Shown here one piece after another: positions 33,138 through 42,222 of a stretch of 64,000 nt of DNA. Origin of the DNA: Kushneria marisflavi (GTDB lineage: Bacteria; Pseudomonadota; Gammaproteobacteria; Pseudomonadales; Halomonadaceae); contig NZ_CP021358.1 of assembly GCF_002157205.1 (NCBI RefSeq), forward strand, positions 3,472,001 to 3,536,000, read 5' to 3'. How positions within the stretch are numbered: position 1 is the first letter of the stretch; every line of letters starts with the position of its first letter. The position numbers were made by a program, and so were the translations under genes. The notes under the pieces are model-generated. The model was not told the DNA's origin, did no database searches, and saw nothing but the letters and a program-made list of their open reading frames with translations.

Positions 33138-34190
33138 ATGACCCAAGAGAAGCTGAAAGTGGCGGTGGCAACACCGCTGAGCGAAGCGCTGTGCGCACTG
33201 ATAGAGTCAAGGGTGCCCGAGATCGAGCTTCTGCGCGATCAGTCGCTGCTGCCGCCCATGCGCCACCCGGCCGACTTTGCCGGCGACCCGGCATTCAAGC
33301 GTACGCCGGAGGAGGAAGCGCGCTTTGACGCGATGCTCAATGAGGCGGATGTGCTTTACGGCATTCCGGATGTCGATCCGAAGCGCCTGGCGAAAATCGT
33401 CGAAACCAATCCGAAGCTGCGCTGGGTGCATGTGATGGCTGCCGGCGGCGGCGGGCAGGTCAAGGCCGCAGGTCTTTCTGCTGATGCCCTGGAGCGGGTG
33501 ATGTTTACCACCTCCGCCGGCGTACATGGTGGGCCATTGGCAGAGTACGCCGTGTTTGGCGTGCTGGCCGGGGCCAAGCAGCTGCCACGCATCGTGGCTC
33601 AGCAGCGCGACCATGACTGGAGCGATCGCTGGATGATGGGGCAGATCAGCGAGCAACAGGTGCTGATTCTGGGGCTCGGCGGCATCGGTCGCGAGGTGGC
33701 GCGCCGGCTATCGTTGCTGGATATGCATGTGCTGGGTGTTTCTCGCCAGCAGCGCATGGTGCCTCATGTCGACGAAATTATCCCTCCGTCACAGCTGCGT
33801 GATCACGTGCACCGCGCAGATGCGATCGTCATTGCATTGCCGGGTACGGATGCCACCGAAGGGCTGATCGATGCCGAGCTGCTGGCAGCAATGAAGCCCG
33901 GTGTCACCATCGTTAATGTGGGCCGAGGCACGGTGATTGACGAGCCTGCCCTGATCGAGGCCCTCAAGCGTCAACATATCGGTCTGGCGGTACTGGACGT
34001 CACGGCCAGGGAGCCGCTGGATCGCGATTCCCCCCTGTGGGACCTGCCCAATGTACTACTGACCCCTCACACCGCGGCGCTTAGCGAGTCGGAGGATCGG
34101 CTGATTGCCGAATTCTTCGCCGATAACGCTCGTCGTTACCTCAATGGCGAGGCGCTTAGAAACCGTGTCGACACCGTTGAGTTCTACTGA
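33138..34190 (+). CDS. D-isomer-specific 2-hydroxyacid dehydrogenase
   Basis: A 350-residue NAD(P)-dependent enzyme of the 2-hydroxyacid dehydrogenase family: NAD motif LGLGGIGREVARRLSLL, then VGRGTVIDEPAL (catalytic Arg), AREPLDRDSPLWDLPNV (Glu) and LLTPHTAAL (His) form the Arg-Glu-His set. GGAG lies 7 bases before the ATG at 33138. It overlaps the IclR regulator by one base and begins an operon that includes a second dehydrogenase and a TRAP transporter. It would interconvert a 2-hydroxy acid and a 2-keto acid; which one is not clear. Confidence 0.88.
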   Translation: MTQEKLKVAVATPLSEALCALIESRVPEIELLRDQSLLPPMRHPADFAGDPAFKRTPEEEARFDAMLNEADVLYGIPDVDPKRLAKIVETNPKLRWVHVMAAGGGGQVKAAGLSADALERVMFTTSAGVHGGPLAEYAVFGVLAGAKQLPRIVAQQRDHDWSDRWMMGQISEQQVLILGLGGIGREVARRLSLLDMHVLGVSRQQRMVPHVDEIIPPSQLRDHVHRADAIVIALPGTDATEGLIDAELLAAMKPGVTIVNVGRGTVIDEPALIEALKRQHIGLAVLDVTAREPLDRDSPLWDLPNVLLTPHTAALSESEDRLIAEFFADNARRYLNGEALRNRVDTVEFY

Positions 34191-34969
34191 TGAGCGCCCC
34201 GGCCGTCACCCGGGCCCTGCGCGTGCTGGCGCTGCTGGAGGCGGCTGGTGGCGAGACACTGGGCGTGAGTGAAATGGCGCGCCAGTTGGGGGTGGCGCGC
34301 TCATCACTGTTCAACGTCTGCCTGGCGCTGGAGGCCGAGGGCGTGGTTCAGCGCAGCGACGGCGGCTATCGGCTGGGGCGCCGGCTGGTCGAGCTGGGCG
34401 GTGCGTATCTGCGCACGGTGGACCCGGTCCAGGCGTTCTATCAGGCCTGCAGCGATACCTCCTTTCTGCATGATGAAATCTGTCAGCTGGCAGTGCTCGA
34501 CGGCACGGAGGTGCTTTACCTCGCCGCACACGCCGGGCGATTGCCGCTTCGAATGACGGCCAGCATCGGCAGTCGCTTTCCGGCCTCGATCACGGCAGTG
34601 GGCAATGCGTTGCTGGCCCAGCTGGACGATGACGAGCTCCGGGCGCGCTTTGAAAACCCGGCCACACGCCCGAGCTGGACGGCCGATTCGACGACCGATC
34701 TTGAGGCACTGATCGACAAGATTCGTGTTGTGCGTTCGCGCGGTTTTGCGCTGGACAAGGGAGAGGTGTTTCCGGGTATTCGGGGATTGGCGGTTGCGGT
34801 GGCCCCCCAGTACAGCGGTGAACAGGCCTATGCCGTCGGTGCCTCACTGCTGGAGGTGTACTGCAATGTCCATATCGAACAACAGGCCATCGAGGCGCTA
34901 TCTGCCATGGCCGACCATATCGCCAATCCAATGAATCTGGGCAAGGGTAGTGCCAGCGTCGGTGCCTGA
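34190..34969 (+). CDS. IclR-family transcriptional regulator
   Basis: A 259-residue regulator with an N-terminal IclR winged helix (residues 4-65, VTRALRVLALLEAAGG...SEMARQLGVARSSLFNVCLALEAEGVV) and the C-terminal GAF-like effector domain (TASIGSRFPASITAVGNALLA, RSRGFALDKGEVFPGIRGLAVAV). Its start overlaps the stop of the 2-hydroxyacid dehydrogenase gene (TGATG arrangement). It is embedded between two dehydrogenase genes, so it is the likely local regulator of the TRAP cluster. Confidence 0.9.
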   Translation: MSAPAVTRALRVLALLEAAGGETLGVSEMARQLGVARSSLFNVCLALEAEGVVQRSDGGYRLGRRLVELGGAYLRTVDPVQAFYQACSDTSFLHDEICQLAVLDGTEVLYLAAHAGRLPLRMTASIGSRFPASITAVGNALLAQLDDDELRARFENPATRPSWTADSTTDLEALIDKIRVVRSRGFALDKGEVFPGIRGLAVAVAPQYSGEQAYAVGASLLEVYCNVHIEQQAIEALSAMADHIANPMNLGKGSASVGA

Positions 34970-35008
34970 CGCTTGGCGGTGATCGCCACTTTAAAAGGGG
35001 GAAAGGGC

Positions 35009-35956
35009 ATGCGAAAGGGTGATGATACGGGATCGACCATGCGGGTCGGCATGATCGGGCTTGGGAGCATGGGCATGCCAATGGCGCGCAATCTGCTGGC
35101 GGCAGGCGTTGCCCAGCAGGTGAGCGTGTTTGGCCGCTCACCTGACAAGCTCACACCGGCGCTGGAGGCCGGTGCCGAGCGTTGTGATACGCCCAGGGCA
35201 CTGGCGGCGCAAAGCGATGTGTTGATCACGGTCCTGCCGGATCTGCCCCAGCTCGAGGCGCTGATCGATGGCGATGATGGGCTGCTGGCGGGGCTTTCCG
35301 GGACACTGGTGCTGGTGATCTGCTCAACCTCATCGCCTGAGGGGGTGCGCGCGCTGGCCCGTCGCCTTGATGAGCAAAGTGAGGGGCAGATTCGGGTGCT
35401 GGATGCACCGTTGTCCGGCGGCACGGATGGTGCCGAGGCCGGCCGGTTATCCATCATGGTGGGCGGCGAACATGACGATCTTGAGCGGGCGCGCCCGGTA
35501 CTGGAGACCATGGGGATACCCGTTCTGCTGGGGCCGCTGGGGGCCGGTGAAGTGGCCAAGGCCTGCAATCAGATGGTAGTGGCCGCCACCATGGTGGCGC
35601 TTTCCGAGGCGACGGTGATTGCCGAGCGCGCAGGCCTGGATGTCGAAAAATTGCTGGGCTGTCTGGGCGGCGGTTATGCCGGCGGGCGCTTTCTGGAATC
35701 ACGCAAGCAGCGCCTGATCGACAAGGATTACACGCCTTCCGGCATTGCTCGCTACATGATCAAGGATCTGGGGTTCGCGCGTGATGAGGCCGCGCAGCAG
35801 CAGGTCACGACGCCTCAACTTTCAACGCTTTTGACCCTGTATCAGGACCTGGGCGCGCGCGGGCTGGGCGAGCTTGATCTGACCGTGACGCAGCGCTACA
35901 TCGCCGAGCTGGACCAGGCGCCCGACAGCGCATCGAGATCATCAGAGAGCACGTGA
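35009..35956 (+). CDS. 3-hydroxyisobutyrate dehydrogenase-family oxidoreductase
   Basis: A 315-residue beta-hydroxyacid dehydrogenase: Rossmann motif MIGLGSMGMPMARNLLAAG, the substrate loop DAPLSGGTDGAEAGRLSIMVGG, and the catalytic-lysine helix GEVAKACNQMVVAATMVALSEA. Related enzymes act on 3-hydroxyisobutyrate, tartronate semialdehyde or similar acids. I start it at 35009 behind AGGGGGAAAGG; ATG 35039 is an alternative. It lies between IclR and the TRAP genes. Confidence 0.86.
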   Translation: MRKGDDTGSTMRVGMIGLGSMGMPMARNLLAAGVAQQVSVFGRSPDKLTPALEAGAERCDTPRALAAQSDVLITVLPDLPQLEALIDGDDGLLAGLSGTLVLVICSTSSPEGVRALARRLDEQSEGQIRVLDAPLSGGTDGAEAGRLSIMVGGEHDDLERARPVLETMGIPVLLGPLGAGEVAKACNQMVVAATMVALSEATVIAERAGLDVEKLLGCLGGGYAGGRFLESRKQRLIDKDYTPSGIARYMIKDLGFARDEAAQQQVTTPQLSTLLTLYQDLGARGLGELDLTVTQRYIAELDQAPDSASRSSEST

Positions 35957-36038
35957 GTCACACCATGATGTGATGCAAGGGGGCAGAGGAACAGGGAACT
36001 ATCGGAGCGGCGGCCCATCGGGCCAGTGGGAGGGGACA

Positions 36039-36581
36039 ATGACCATGTTTCGTGGGATATGGCGCAGCATCGAATGGCTGATTGTGGCCCTGATGACCGC
36101 CATGATGGTGCTGGTGTTTTTCAACGTGGTACTGCGTTACGGCTTTTCCTCGGGGCTGCGCTCCGGCATTGAGCTGTCGAGGCTCGGGTTTGTCTGGGTT
36201 GTGATGCTGGGAGCCTCTCTGTGTTTAAAGGATGGCGAACACCTGGCGGTAGCGGAGTTCTTTGATCGCCTGCCGGCCATGGTGCGCTCCATTATCGCGC
36301 GCCTTTTGTGGATCGTGATTCTGGGGGCTTCGATCATGCTGGTCATGGGCTGCTGGAAACAGACGCTGGCCAACTGGCAAAACATCTCGCCGCTGACCGG
36401 GCTGCCGACGGCGCTTTTCTATCTGGCCGGCGTGGTGGCCGGAAGCCTGATGAGTATCACCTCGCTGATCGGGCTGCTGCGCCCGGGGCCCGGGCGGGCG
36501 CCGGGAGAGCAGGGCGGCGAGGGACATTCGCTGGCGGTTGATGAGGCCACATCTTCTTCCAACGGGGAGCACCGCTCATGA
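36039..36581 (+). CDS. TRAP transporter small membrane subunit (DctQ)
   Basis: A 180-residue protein with four hydrophobic helices, containing the DctQ pattern FNVVLRYGFSSGLRSGIELSRLGFVWVVMLGASLCLKDGEHLAV. The subunit couples the extracytoplasmic binding protein to the large permease. GGAGGGG precedes the ATG at 36039; an upstream in-frame ATG (35970) is less likely. The C-terminal tail is hydrophilic. It overlaps the start of the large subunit by 4 bases. Confidence 0.9.
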   Translation: MTMFRGIWRSIEWLIVALMTAMMVLVFFNVVLRYGFSSGLRSGIELSRLGFVWVVMLGASLCLKDGEHLAVAEFFDRLPAMVRSIIARLLWIVILGASIMLVMGCWKQTLANWQNISPLTGLPTALFYLAGVVAGSLMSITSLIGLLRPGPGRAPGEQGGEGHSLAVDEATSSSNGEHRS

Positions 36582-37858
36582 CGCTGGCACTGTTTCTGGG
36601 GGTACTGATCGGGGCAATTCTGCTGCGTCTGCCGGTGGCCTTTGCGCTACTGCTGGCGGCCGGAGCGCTGATGCTCAACCTTGGCATGTTCAGCGCCGAC
36701 ATTCTGTCGCAGTCGATGATCAACGGCGTGGACAACTTTGCGCTGCTGGCGATTCCCTTTTTCATGATCGCAGGCGAAGTGATGGCGGTTGGCGGGCTGT
36801 CCGACCGGATCGTGAAACTGGCCATGACCTTGGTCGGGCACTGGCGTGGCGGGCTGGGTTATGTGGCCATTCTGACCTCGCTTTTGCTGGCAGGGCTTTC
36901 GGGGTCGGCCGTAGCAGATGCCGCCGCACTGGTCAGTATTCTCTATCCAATGATGCGTAAAAGCGGTTATCCGGCGTTTCGTTCGGTGGGGCTACTGGCC
37001 GCCGGCGGCATTATTGCGCCGGTCATTCCGCCCTCATTACCGCTGATCATCCTGGGGGTGGCAGGCAATATCTCGATTGCCAAGCTCTTTATCGGCGGCA
37101 TCGTGCCCGGGCTATTGATGGGGCTGGCGCTAATGGTGACCTGGCGTTTCATGATGCGTAAATCCGATCTTGAACCTCAGCCAAAGGCCAGCCGGGCGGA
37201 ACGACTCAAGGCGCTCAAGGAGAGCGTCTGGGCACTGCTGTTACCGGTCATCATCATCGTCGGCATCCGTTTTGGGGTCTTTACCCCGACGGAAGCCGCC
37301 GTGGTGGCCGCGGTCTATGCCATTTTCGTCTCGACCGTGATCTATCGCGAAATGAGCCTGGCCAAACTGGCACAGGTATTGAAAAGTGCCGGCCGCTCGA
37401 CGGCGCTGGTGATGTTTCTGGTCGGTGCGGCGATGGTGGCCTCCTGGGTCATTACCATCGCGCAGCTGCCGCAACAGCTCGCCGAACTGCTGGGTCCGCT
37501 GGTCGACAATCCAAGGCTTTTGATGGCCGCCATTATGGTGGTGGTGCTGCTGGTAGGCATGGTGATGGATCTGGCGCCGGCGATTCTGATTCTGGTGCCC
37601 CTGTTCATGCCGCTGGTACGCGAGGCGGGGATCGATCCGATCTACTTTGGCCTGATGTTTGTCATCAACTGCTGTATCGGCCTGATCACACCGCCGGTGG
37701 GCACCGTGCTCAACGTGGTCTGTGGCATCAGTAAAACGACAATGAGTGAGGCCGTACGCGGCGTTTACCCCTTTGTTCTGGTGTATATCGCACTGCTGGC
37801 GCTGTTCGTGCTGATACCCCAGATCATTACCGTGCCGATGCACTGGCTGATCGGCTGA
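36578..37858 (+). CDS. TRAP transporter large permease subunit (DctM)
   Basis: A 426-residue membrane protein with about twelve helices. The DctM blocks LLAIPFFMIAGEVMAVGGLSDRIVKL, LLLAGLSGSAVADAAALVSI, IIAPVIPPSLPLIILGV, FTPTEAAVVAAVYAIF and LITPPVGTVLNVVCGISK are complete. It forms the sodium-driven permease with DctQ. Translationally coupled to DctQ (ATGA overlap). Confidence 0.94.
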   Translation: MTLALFLGVLIGAILLRLPVAFALLLAAGALMLNLGMFSADILSQSMINGVDNFALLAIPFFMIAGEVMAVGGLSDRIVKLAMTLVGHWRGGLGYVAILTSLLLAGLSGSAVADAAALVSILYPMMRKSGYPAFRSVGLLAAGGIIAPVIPPSLPLIILGVAGNISIAKLFIGGIVPGLLMGLALMVTWRFMMRKSDLEPQPKASRAERLKALKESVWALLLPVIIIVGIRFGVFTPTEAAVVAAVYAIFVSTVIYREMSLAKLAQVLKSAGRSTALVMFLVGAAMVASWVITIAQLPQQLAELLGPLVDNPRLLMAAIMVVVLLVGMVMDLAPAILILVPLFMPLVREAGIDPIYFGLMFVINCCIGLITPPVGTVLNVVCGISKTTMSEAVRGVYPFVLVYIALLALFVLIPQIITVPMHWLIG

Positions 37859-37876
37859 TCTTCAAGGAGCAATAAC

Positions 37877-38902
37877 ATGAAAAAATGCCTGTTCGGTACG
37901 ACTCTGGGTGCCACAACGATTGCAACGACGGCCGCAGCGCTGCTGTTGGCCATGTCCGTGTCCAGCAGCGCTCTGGCAGCCACGACGCTGCGCTTTGCTC
38001 ATCCCACGCCGCAAAGCGATCTGCAGCACAAGCTGGCCGAGAAGTTCAAGGAGGAAGTCGAGGCCCAGAGCAATGGTGACCTCAAGGTACAGATCTTTCC
38101 CAACGGTCAGCTCGGTAACGATGCACAGATGATCGATGGGGCCCGCTCCGGGATCATCGACATTACGCTTTCGGGACTGACCAACTTTACCGGTATGGTG
38201 CCGGAGGCCGGTGCCTTTGAACTGCCGTTCATGTTTGCCGACAGTGCAGCCGCCTATAAGGCGCTGGACGGTGACGCGGGCAATGAGGTGATGAGCAAGC
38301 TGCCGGCACTTGGCCTCAAGGGGTTGGCCTTCCCGGAAAACGGTTTCCGCGAGATCACCAACAACCGTGGGCCGATTCGTGAGCCGAAGGATCTGGAAGG
38401 TCTGCGCATGCGGGTCAACAACTCCATCACGCTCAACAACATGTTTGAGCTTCTGGGCGCCAACCCGCAGCAGCTGCCGGTGGCCGAACTCTATACGGCG
38501 CTTGAGACCGGCGTGGTGGATGCCCAGGACCATCCGCTGGGTATCGTGGTGTCGTTTAACTTCAACGAAGTGCAGAAGTATCTCTCCATTACCAATCACG
38601 CCTACTCGGCGCTGCTGATGGTCATGAACCAGAAGCGCTTTGACAGCCTGACACCCGAGCAGCAGCAGATTGTTGAAAAAGCCGCGGCAGATGCCACCGC
38701 CATGCAGCGACAGATGAACACCGAACAGACCGAGTCGATGATCACAACGCTTGAAGAGGAGGGCATGAAGGTCAATCGCGATGTTGATACCGCGGCTTTC
38801 CAGAAGGCCATTCAGCCGGTCTGGAAAACCTTCATCGATGACAATGGTGACGAGATGATCAAGGCGATTCAGGCGACCTCTGAAGGCAACAGTCAGTCCT
38901 GA
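37877..38902 (+). CDS. TRAP transporter solute-binding protein (DctP)
   Basis: A 341-residue periplasmic binding protein with a signal peptide (cleavage after SSSALA near residue 34). TTLRFAHPTPQSDLQHKLAEKF, FPNGQLGNDAQMIDGARSGIIDITLS and the substrate-binding Arg region LEGLRMRVNNSITLNNMFELLGANPQQLPVAELYTALETGVVDAQDHP are typical of the DctP family for organic acids. AAGGAG precedes the ATG. The conserved Arg in MRV suggests a carboxylate ligand. Last gene of the cluster. Confidence 0.93.
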   Translation: MKKCLFGTTLGATTIATTAAALLLAMSVSSSALAATTLRFAHPTPQSDLQHKLAEKFKEEVEAQSNGDLKVQIFPNGQLGNDAQMIDGARSGIIDITLSGLTNFTGMVPEAGAFELPFMFADSAAAYKALDGDAGNEVMSKLPALGLKGLAFPENGFREITNNRGPIREPKDLEGLRMRVNNSITLNNMFELLGANPQQLPVAELYTALETGVVDAQDHPLGIVVSFNFNEVQKYLSITNHAYSALLMVMNQKRFDSLTPEQQQIVEKAAADATAMQRQMNTEQTESMITTLEEEGMKVNRDVDTAAFQKAIQPVWKTFIDDNGDEMIKAIQATSEGNSQS

Positions 38903-38914
38903 TCCAGGACAACT

Positions 38915-38940
38915 CTCTGCCGGGTCCAGGCCCGGCAGAG
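38915..38940. terminator. Convergent hairpin between dctP and yjbQ
   Basis: CTCTGCCGGG (38915-38924) pairs perfectly with CCCGGCAGAG (38931-38940), loop TCCAGG. No T-run on either side, so it may rely on structure alone. Confidence 0.6.
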
Positions 38941-38947
38941 GGAGGAG

Positions 38948-39367
38948 CTATTCGCCGAACAGGGTAGCCAGAATACGCCGACTGCCGCCGTTTTCCCGGT
39001 GTTCACCGAGCCAGATGCCCTGCCAGGTGCCAGTAGCCAGCCGGCCGTTGTCGATGGCCAGCGTCAGTTCGGTTCCCATCAGGCTTGCCTTGATATGAGC
39101 GGGCATGTCATCCGGACCTTCAAGGGTATGGCGGAAGTAAGGCAGATCGCCCGGTACGCGGTCGCGGAAAAAGGCCTCCATGTCATGTCGCACGTCCGGG
39201 TCGGCGTTTTCGTTGAGCGTCAATGACGCCGAGGTGTGCAGCATCTGCAGGTGCAAAAGCCCGGTGGAAATCTCCTTCATCTGGCTCAGAGCACCGGTAA
39301 TGTCGCTGGTGATCAGGTGAAAGCCGCGCGTGTAGGGCTTGAGGGTAATCTGCTGGCGGTACCACAT
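38948..39367 (-). CDS. yjbQ: YjbQ/UPF0047 family protein
   Basis: A 139-residue single-domain protein. The family blocks [41 protein letters not shown] and the ending [27 protein letters not shown] are complete. E. coli YjbQ has weak thiamine-phosphate synthase activity; the true role is unsettled. It is convergent with the TRAP operon and probably unrelated to it. Confidence 0.9.
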   Translation of the reverse strand: MWYRQQITLKPYTRGFHLITSDITGALSQMKEISTGLLHLQMLHTSASLTLNENADPDVRHDMEAFFRDRVPGDLPYFRHTLEGPDDMPAHIKASLMGTELTLAIDNGRLATGTWQGIWLGEHRENGGSRRILATLFGE

Positions 39368-39554
39368 GGGCGGTTACTCCCTGATGAATGGGTTGATGAT
39401 AAAAGGGTAGATGAGCGTGCCGTTGGCGTCTCGTGCAGGAACCAGTCGCTGACCGAAGGAAAATGAATATCAAAAAAACCTGAAGGACCAGGGCATCTTG
39501 AGGCCGTCAGCACTTTGCCCCCGGACCTGACTGACCTTTGCGAGGGAATGTGTC

Positions 39555-40916
39555 ATGGCTGATGAGCGTCGAGAAGATCACGAGACCGTCTACTGGCCCA
39601 TGGGGCCTTTCAAGGTACGCCTGCCTTTCATCCATTACCGCTTTGAATGGCCCGATTACTGTCAGGGACTTTTGATGTGTGCCGTCGACCTGGCAGCGAT
39701 TCCATTGATGACCGAGCTTCTCGGTATGCCGTTCGAGGTGGCGCTGGCGGTTGTTTTGCTTAACGGCTTTCTGTATCTGACCCACCACCTGCTGGGTGAC
39801 CCGGTGGTCCCTGGCTGGATCACACCGGCCATTCCACTGGTCATGGCGTGGTGTCAGACCTTTCCTGAAGGTACCGAGCGTATTCATGCCCTGATTGCCT
39901 TTCAGATGACGCTGGGGCTTTTCTCGATCGCGCTGGGCGTTTCCGGACTGTCTCATCGGGTCGTGCAGCTGGTGCCTTCGGCACTCAAGGCCGGTGTCAT
40001 CATTGGTGCCGGTATCGCGGCTGTCATCACGGTATTCCAGGTGGGCGGGCGCTTTGACAGCTTTCCCTGGACGATTTCAATTGCGATCGGGGCGGCTTTT
40101 TACCTGCTGTTCTCACGTCATTTTACCCGGCTTAAAACCCGCAATACCTTTTGGGCGACGTTTGGCAAGCTGGGGATTTTTCCGATTATTGCGCTGGCCG
40201 TGGTGATTGCACCGCTATTTGGTGAGGCATCCTGGCCGCAAATCGAGTGGGGGATCACATCGCCTGATTTTGCAGGCCTTTGGCAGAACTACACGTTATT
40301 TGGTCTTGGCTGGCCGCCGCTGATGGTGTTCGTTCAATCCCTGCCGGTGGTGCTGGCCACCTATATTGTGGTGTTCGGAGATGTGCTGCAGGGCAAGGCG
40401 TTGCTTGATGAAGCTGATGCGACCCGTCCGGATGAGAAAGTCGAATATGCACCCAACCGCGCGCACATGATTTTTGGTGGACGCAATGCGGTCATGAGTG
40501 TGATCGGTCCGGATATTGCCATGTGTGGCCCGCTCTGGGCGGCCATGCACGTGGTCATTGTTGAACGCTTCAAGGAAGGCCGAAAGGCGATGGGTTCCAT
40601 TTTTGGTGGTGCCGGTTCATTTCGATGGGGGACCAATACCGGCTTGCTGCTGATGCCCATTGTGAGTCTGGTGCAGCCCATTCTGGGCGTGGCGCTGGCA
40701 CTGACGTTACTGATTCAGGGCTACGTCAGCGTGCGGGTGGGCATCATGGCAGCTCGCAGTCAGAGAGATCTTGGCATTGCGGGTATCGTGGCTGCAGTGC
40801 TGGCGACGCGAGGCGCTGCCTGGGCCTTTGCCGTAGGCGTTATTCTATGCCTGCTCATCTATGGTCGACGATTTTTCAGCGGTGAGGATGATCATACCTT
40901 CAACAACGATCACTAG
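39555..40916 (+). CDS. Putative membrane permease (NCS2/xanthine-uracil permease-like fold)
   Basis: A 453-residue polytopic protein with about twelve hydrophobic helices and GAGGGA before the ATG. Blocks such as VVPGWITPAIPLVMAW, PSALKAGVIIGAGIAAVITVFQVGGRF, MVFVQSLPVVLATYIVVFGDVLQG and GPDIAMCGPLWAAMHVVIVERF recall the UraA/SulP-type fold, but I could not place it in a characterised family. A long cytoplasmic loop carries LLDEADATRPDEKVEYAPNR. It precedes an alcohol dehydrogenase gene in the same direction. Substrate unknown. Confidence 0.65.
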   Translation: MADERREDHETVYWPMGPFKVRLPFIHYRFEWPDYCQGLLMCAVDLAAIPLMTELLGMPFEVALAVVLLNGFLYLTHHLLGDPVVPGWITPAIPLVMAWCQTFPEGTERIHALIAFQMTLGLFSIALGVSGLSHRVVQLVPSALKAGVIIGAGIAAVITVFQVGGRFDSFPWTISIAIGAAFYLLFSRHFTRLKTRNTFWATFGKLGIFPIIALAVVIAPLFGEASWPQIEWGITSPDFAGLWQNYTLFGLGWPPLMVFVQSLPVVLATYIVVFGDVLQGKALLDEADATRPDEKVEYAPNRAHMIFGGRNAVMSVIGPDIAMCGPLWAAMHVVIVERFKEGRKAMGSIFGGAGSFRWGTNTGLLLMPIVSLVQPILGVALALTLLIQGYVSVRVGIMAARSQRDLGIAGIVAAVLATRGAAWAFAVGVILCLLIYGRRFFSGEDDHTFNNDH

Positions 40917-40988
40917 TCGGCGATAAGACTACGCTTTGAATGTCGCACTTGTTGCAGACGGCATGAAATTGATACAGGGAGAACTGCC

Positions 40989-42113
40989 ATGAAAACACGG
41001 GCCGCCGTGCTACGCGAAATGCAAAAGCCTCGTCCTTATGGGACGTCAAAACCGCTTTCGATCGAAGAGGTCACCCTTGATCCGCCCGGTCGAGGCGAAG
41101 TGCTGGTGCGCATCCGCGCTGCGGGCCTGTGTCACTCCGATCTGTCAACGATCAACGGTAATCGTCCAAGACCACTGCCGATGGTACTCGGCCATGAGGC
41201 GGCAGGAGAAGTGGTTGAAATCGGCGAGGGGATTGATGATCTCCATGTAGGGGATCATGTGGTGTTTTCCTTTGCACCCAATTGTGGCACCTGCGCCTTT
41301 TGCCTTTCCGGCGAGGCGGCACTGTGTCAGCCGGGGGCGGCGGCCAATGCTGGCGGACATTTGCTGGGCGGCGGCATGCGGCTTCATCGCGGTGAGGAGA
41401 CGGTTTATCACCATATCGGGGTGTCCGGGTTTGCCGGGCATGCCGTTGCCTCCCGGCGCTCATTGACGCGCATTGATTCGAGCCTGCCGTTTCACATTGC
41501 GGCGCTGTTCGGCTGCGCCGTGCTGACCGGGGTGGGAGCAGTCGTGCATACCGGTGGTCTCAAGCTGGGTCAGTCGGTGCTGGTGGTCGGCCTGGGTGGC
41601 GTGGGGCTGGCTGCAGTGCTGGGCGCGCTGGGCGGTGGTGCGCGTCAGGTGATCGCGGCGGATATCGATGCCGACAAGCTTGAAACGGCCAGGGCCATGG
41701 GGGCAACGCATGTCGTGAACAGCGGTGATGACAATGCCATCGAGCAGGTGCGCGAGATCAGTGGTGGTGGGGTGGATCTGGCCACCGAGTTCGCCGGTGT
41801 GGCATCGGCGCTGGAATTTGCCTTCGAGTGTACTCGCCGCGGCGGGACAACGGTGACCTCAGGGCTACCTCATCCCGATGTGCGACTGGCCATCAGTCCC
41901 ACACGCCTGGTGGCCGAGCAGCGCACGCTCAAGGGATCGTATCTGGGCGGGCATGTTCCTTCACTGGATGTGCCGGGGTACATCGCGCTCTATCAGGCCG
42001 GACGCCTGCCGGTAGACCGGCTTTTGACCCATCGCCTCGGGCTTGAAGAGATCAACGAAGGTTTTGAGCGGCTGGCTGCGGGGCAGGCCATTCGTCAGGT
42101 CATCGATCTGTAA
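40989..42113 (+). CDS. Zinc-dependent alcohol dehydrogenase (MDR family)
   Basis: A 374-residue medium-chain dehydrogenase. Catalytic-zinc ligands sit in AAGLCHSDLS and LGHEAAGEV, structural-zinc cysteines in PNCGTCAFCLSGEAALC, and the NAD motif is VLVVGLGGVGLAAVLGAL. The ending and length match the class-III-like/aryl-alcohol group of bacterial NAD-dependent ADHs. CAGGGAG precedes the ATG. It follows the putative permease by 72 bases in the same direction and may share its transcript. Substrate unknown. Confidence 0.88.
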   Translation: MKTRAAVLREMQKPRPYGTSKPLSIEEVTLDPPGRGEVLVRIRAAGLCHSDLSTINGNRPRPLPMVLGHEAAGEVVEIGEGIDDLHVGDHVVFSFAPNCGTCAFCLSGEAALCQPGAAANAGGHLLGGGMRLHRGEETVYHHIGVSGFAGHAVASRRSLTRIDSSLPFHIAALFGCAVLTGVGAVVHTGGLKLGQSVLVVGLGGVGLAAVLGALGGGARQVIAADIDADKLETARAMGATHVVNSGDDNAIEQVREISGGGVDLATEFAGVASALEFAFECTRRGGTTVTSGLPHPDVRLAISPTRLVAEQRTLKGSYLGGHVPSLDVPGYIALYQAGRLPVDRLLTHRLGLEEINEGFERLAAGQAIRQVIDL

Positions 42114-42222
42114 CCACCGTCGGGTCTGCTTGAGGGTGTCAGAACGGGTGAGAATGGCCCGGGGCTGCTAATCTGAAAGGCGTCTTTCGGCACTTTCGTT
42201 TATTTATCAGCAGGAGAAGATC

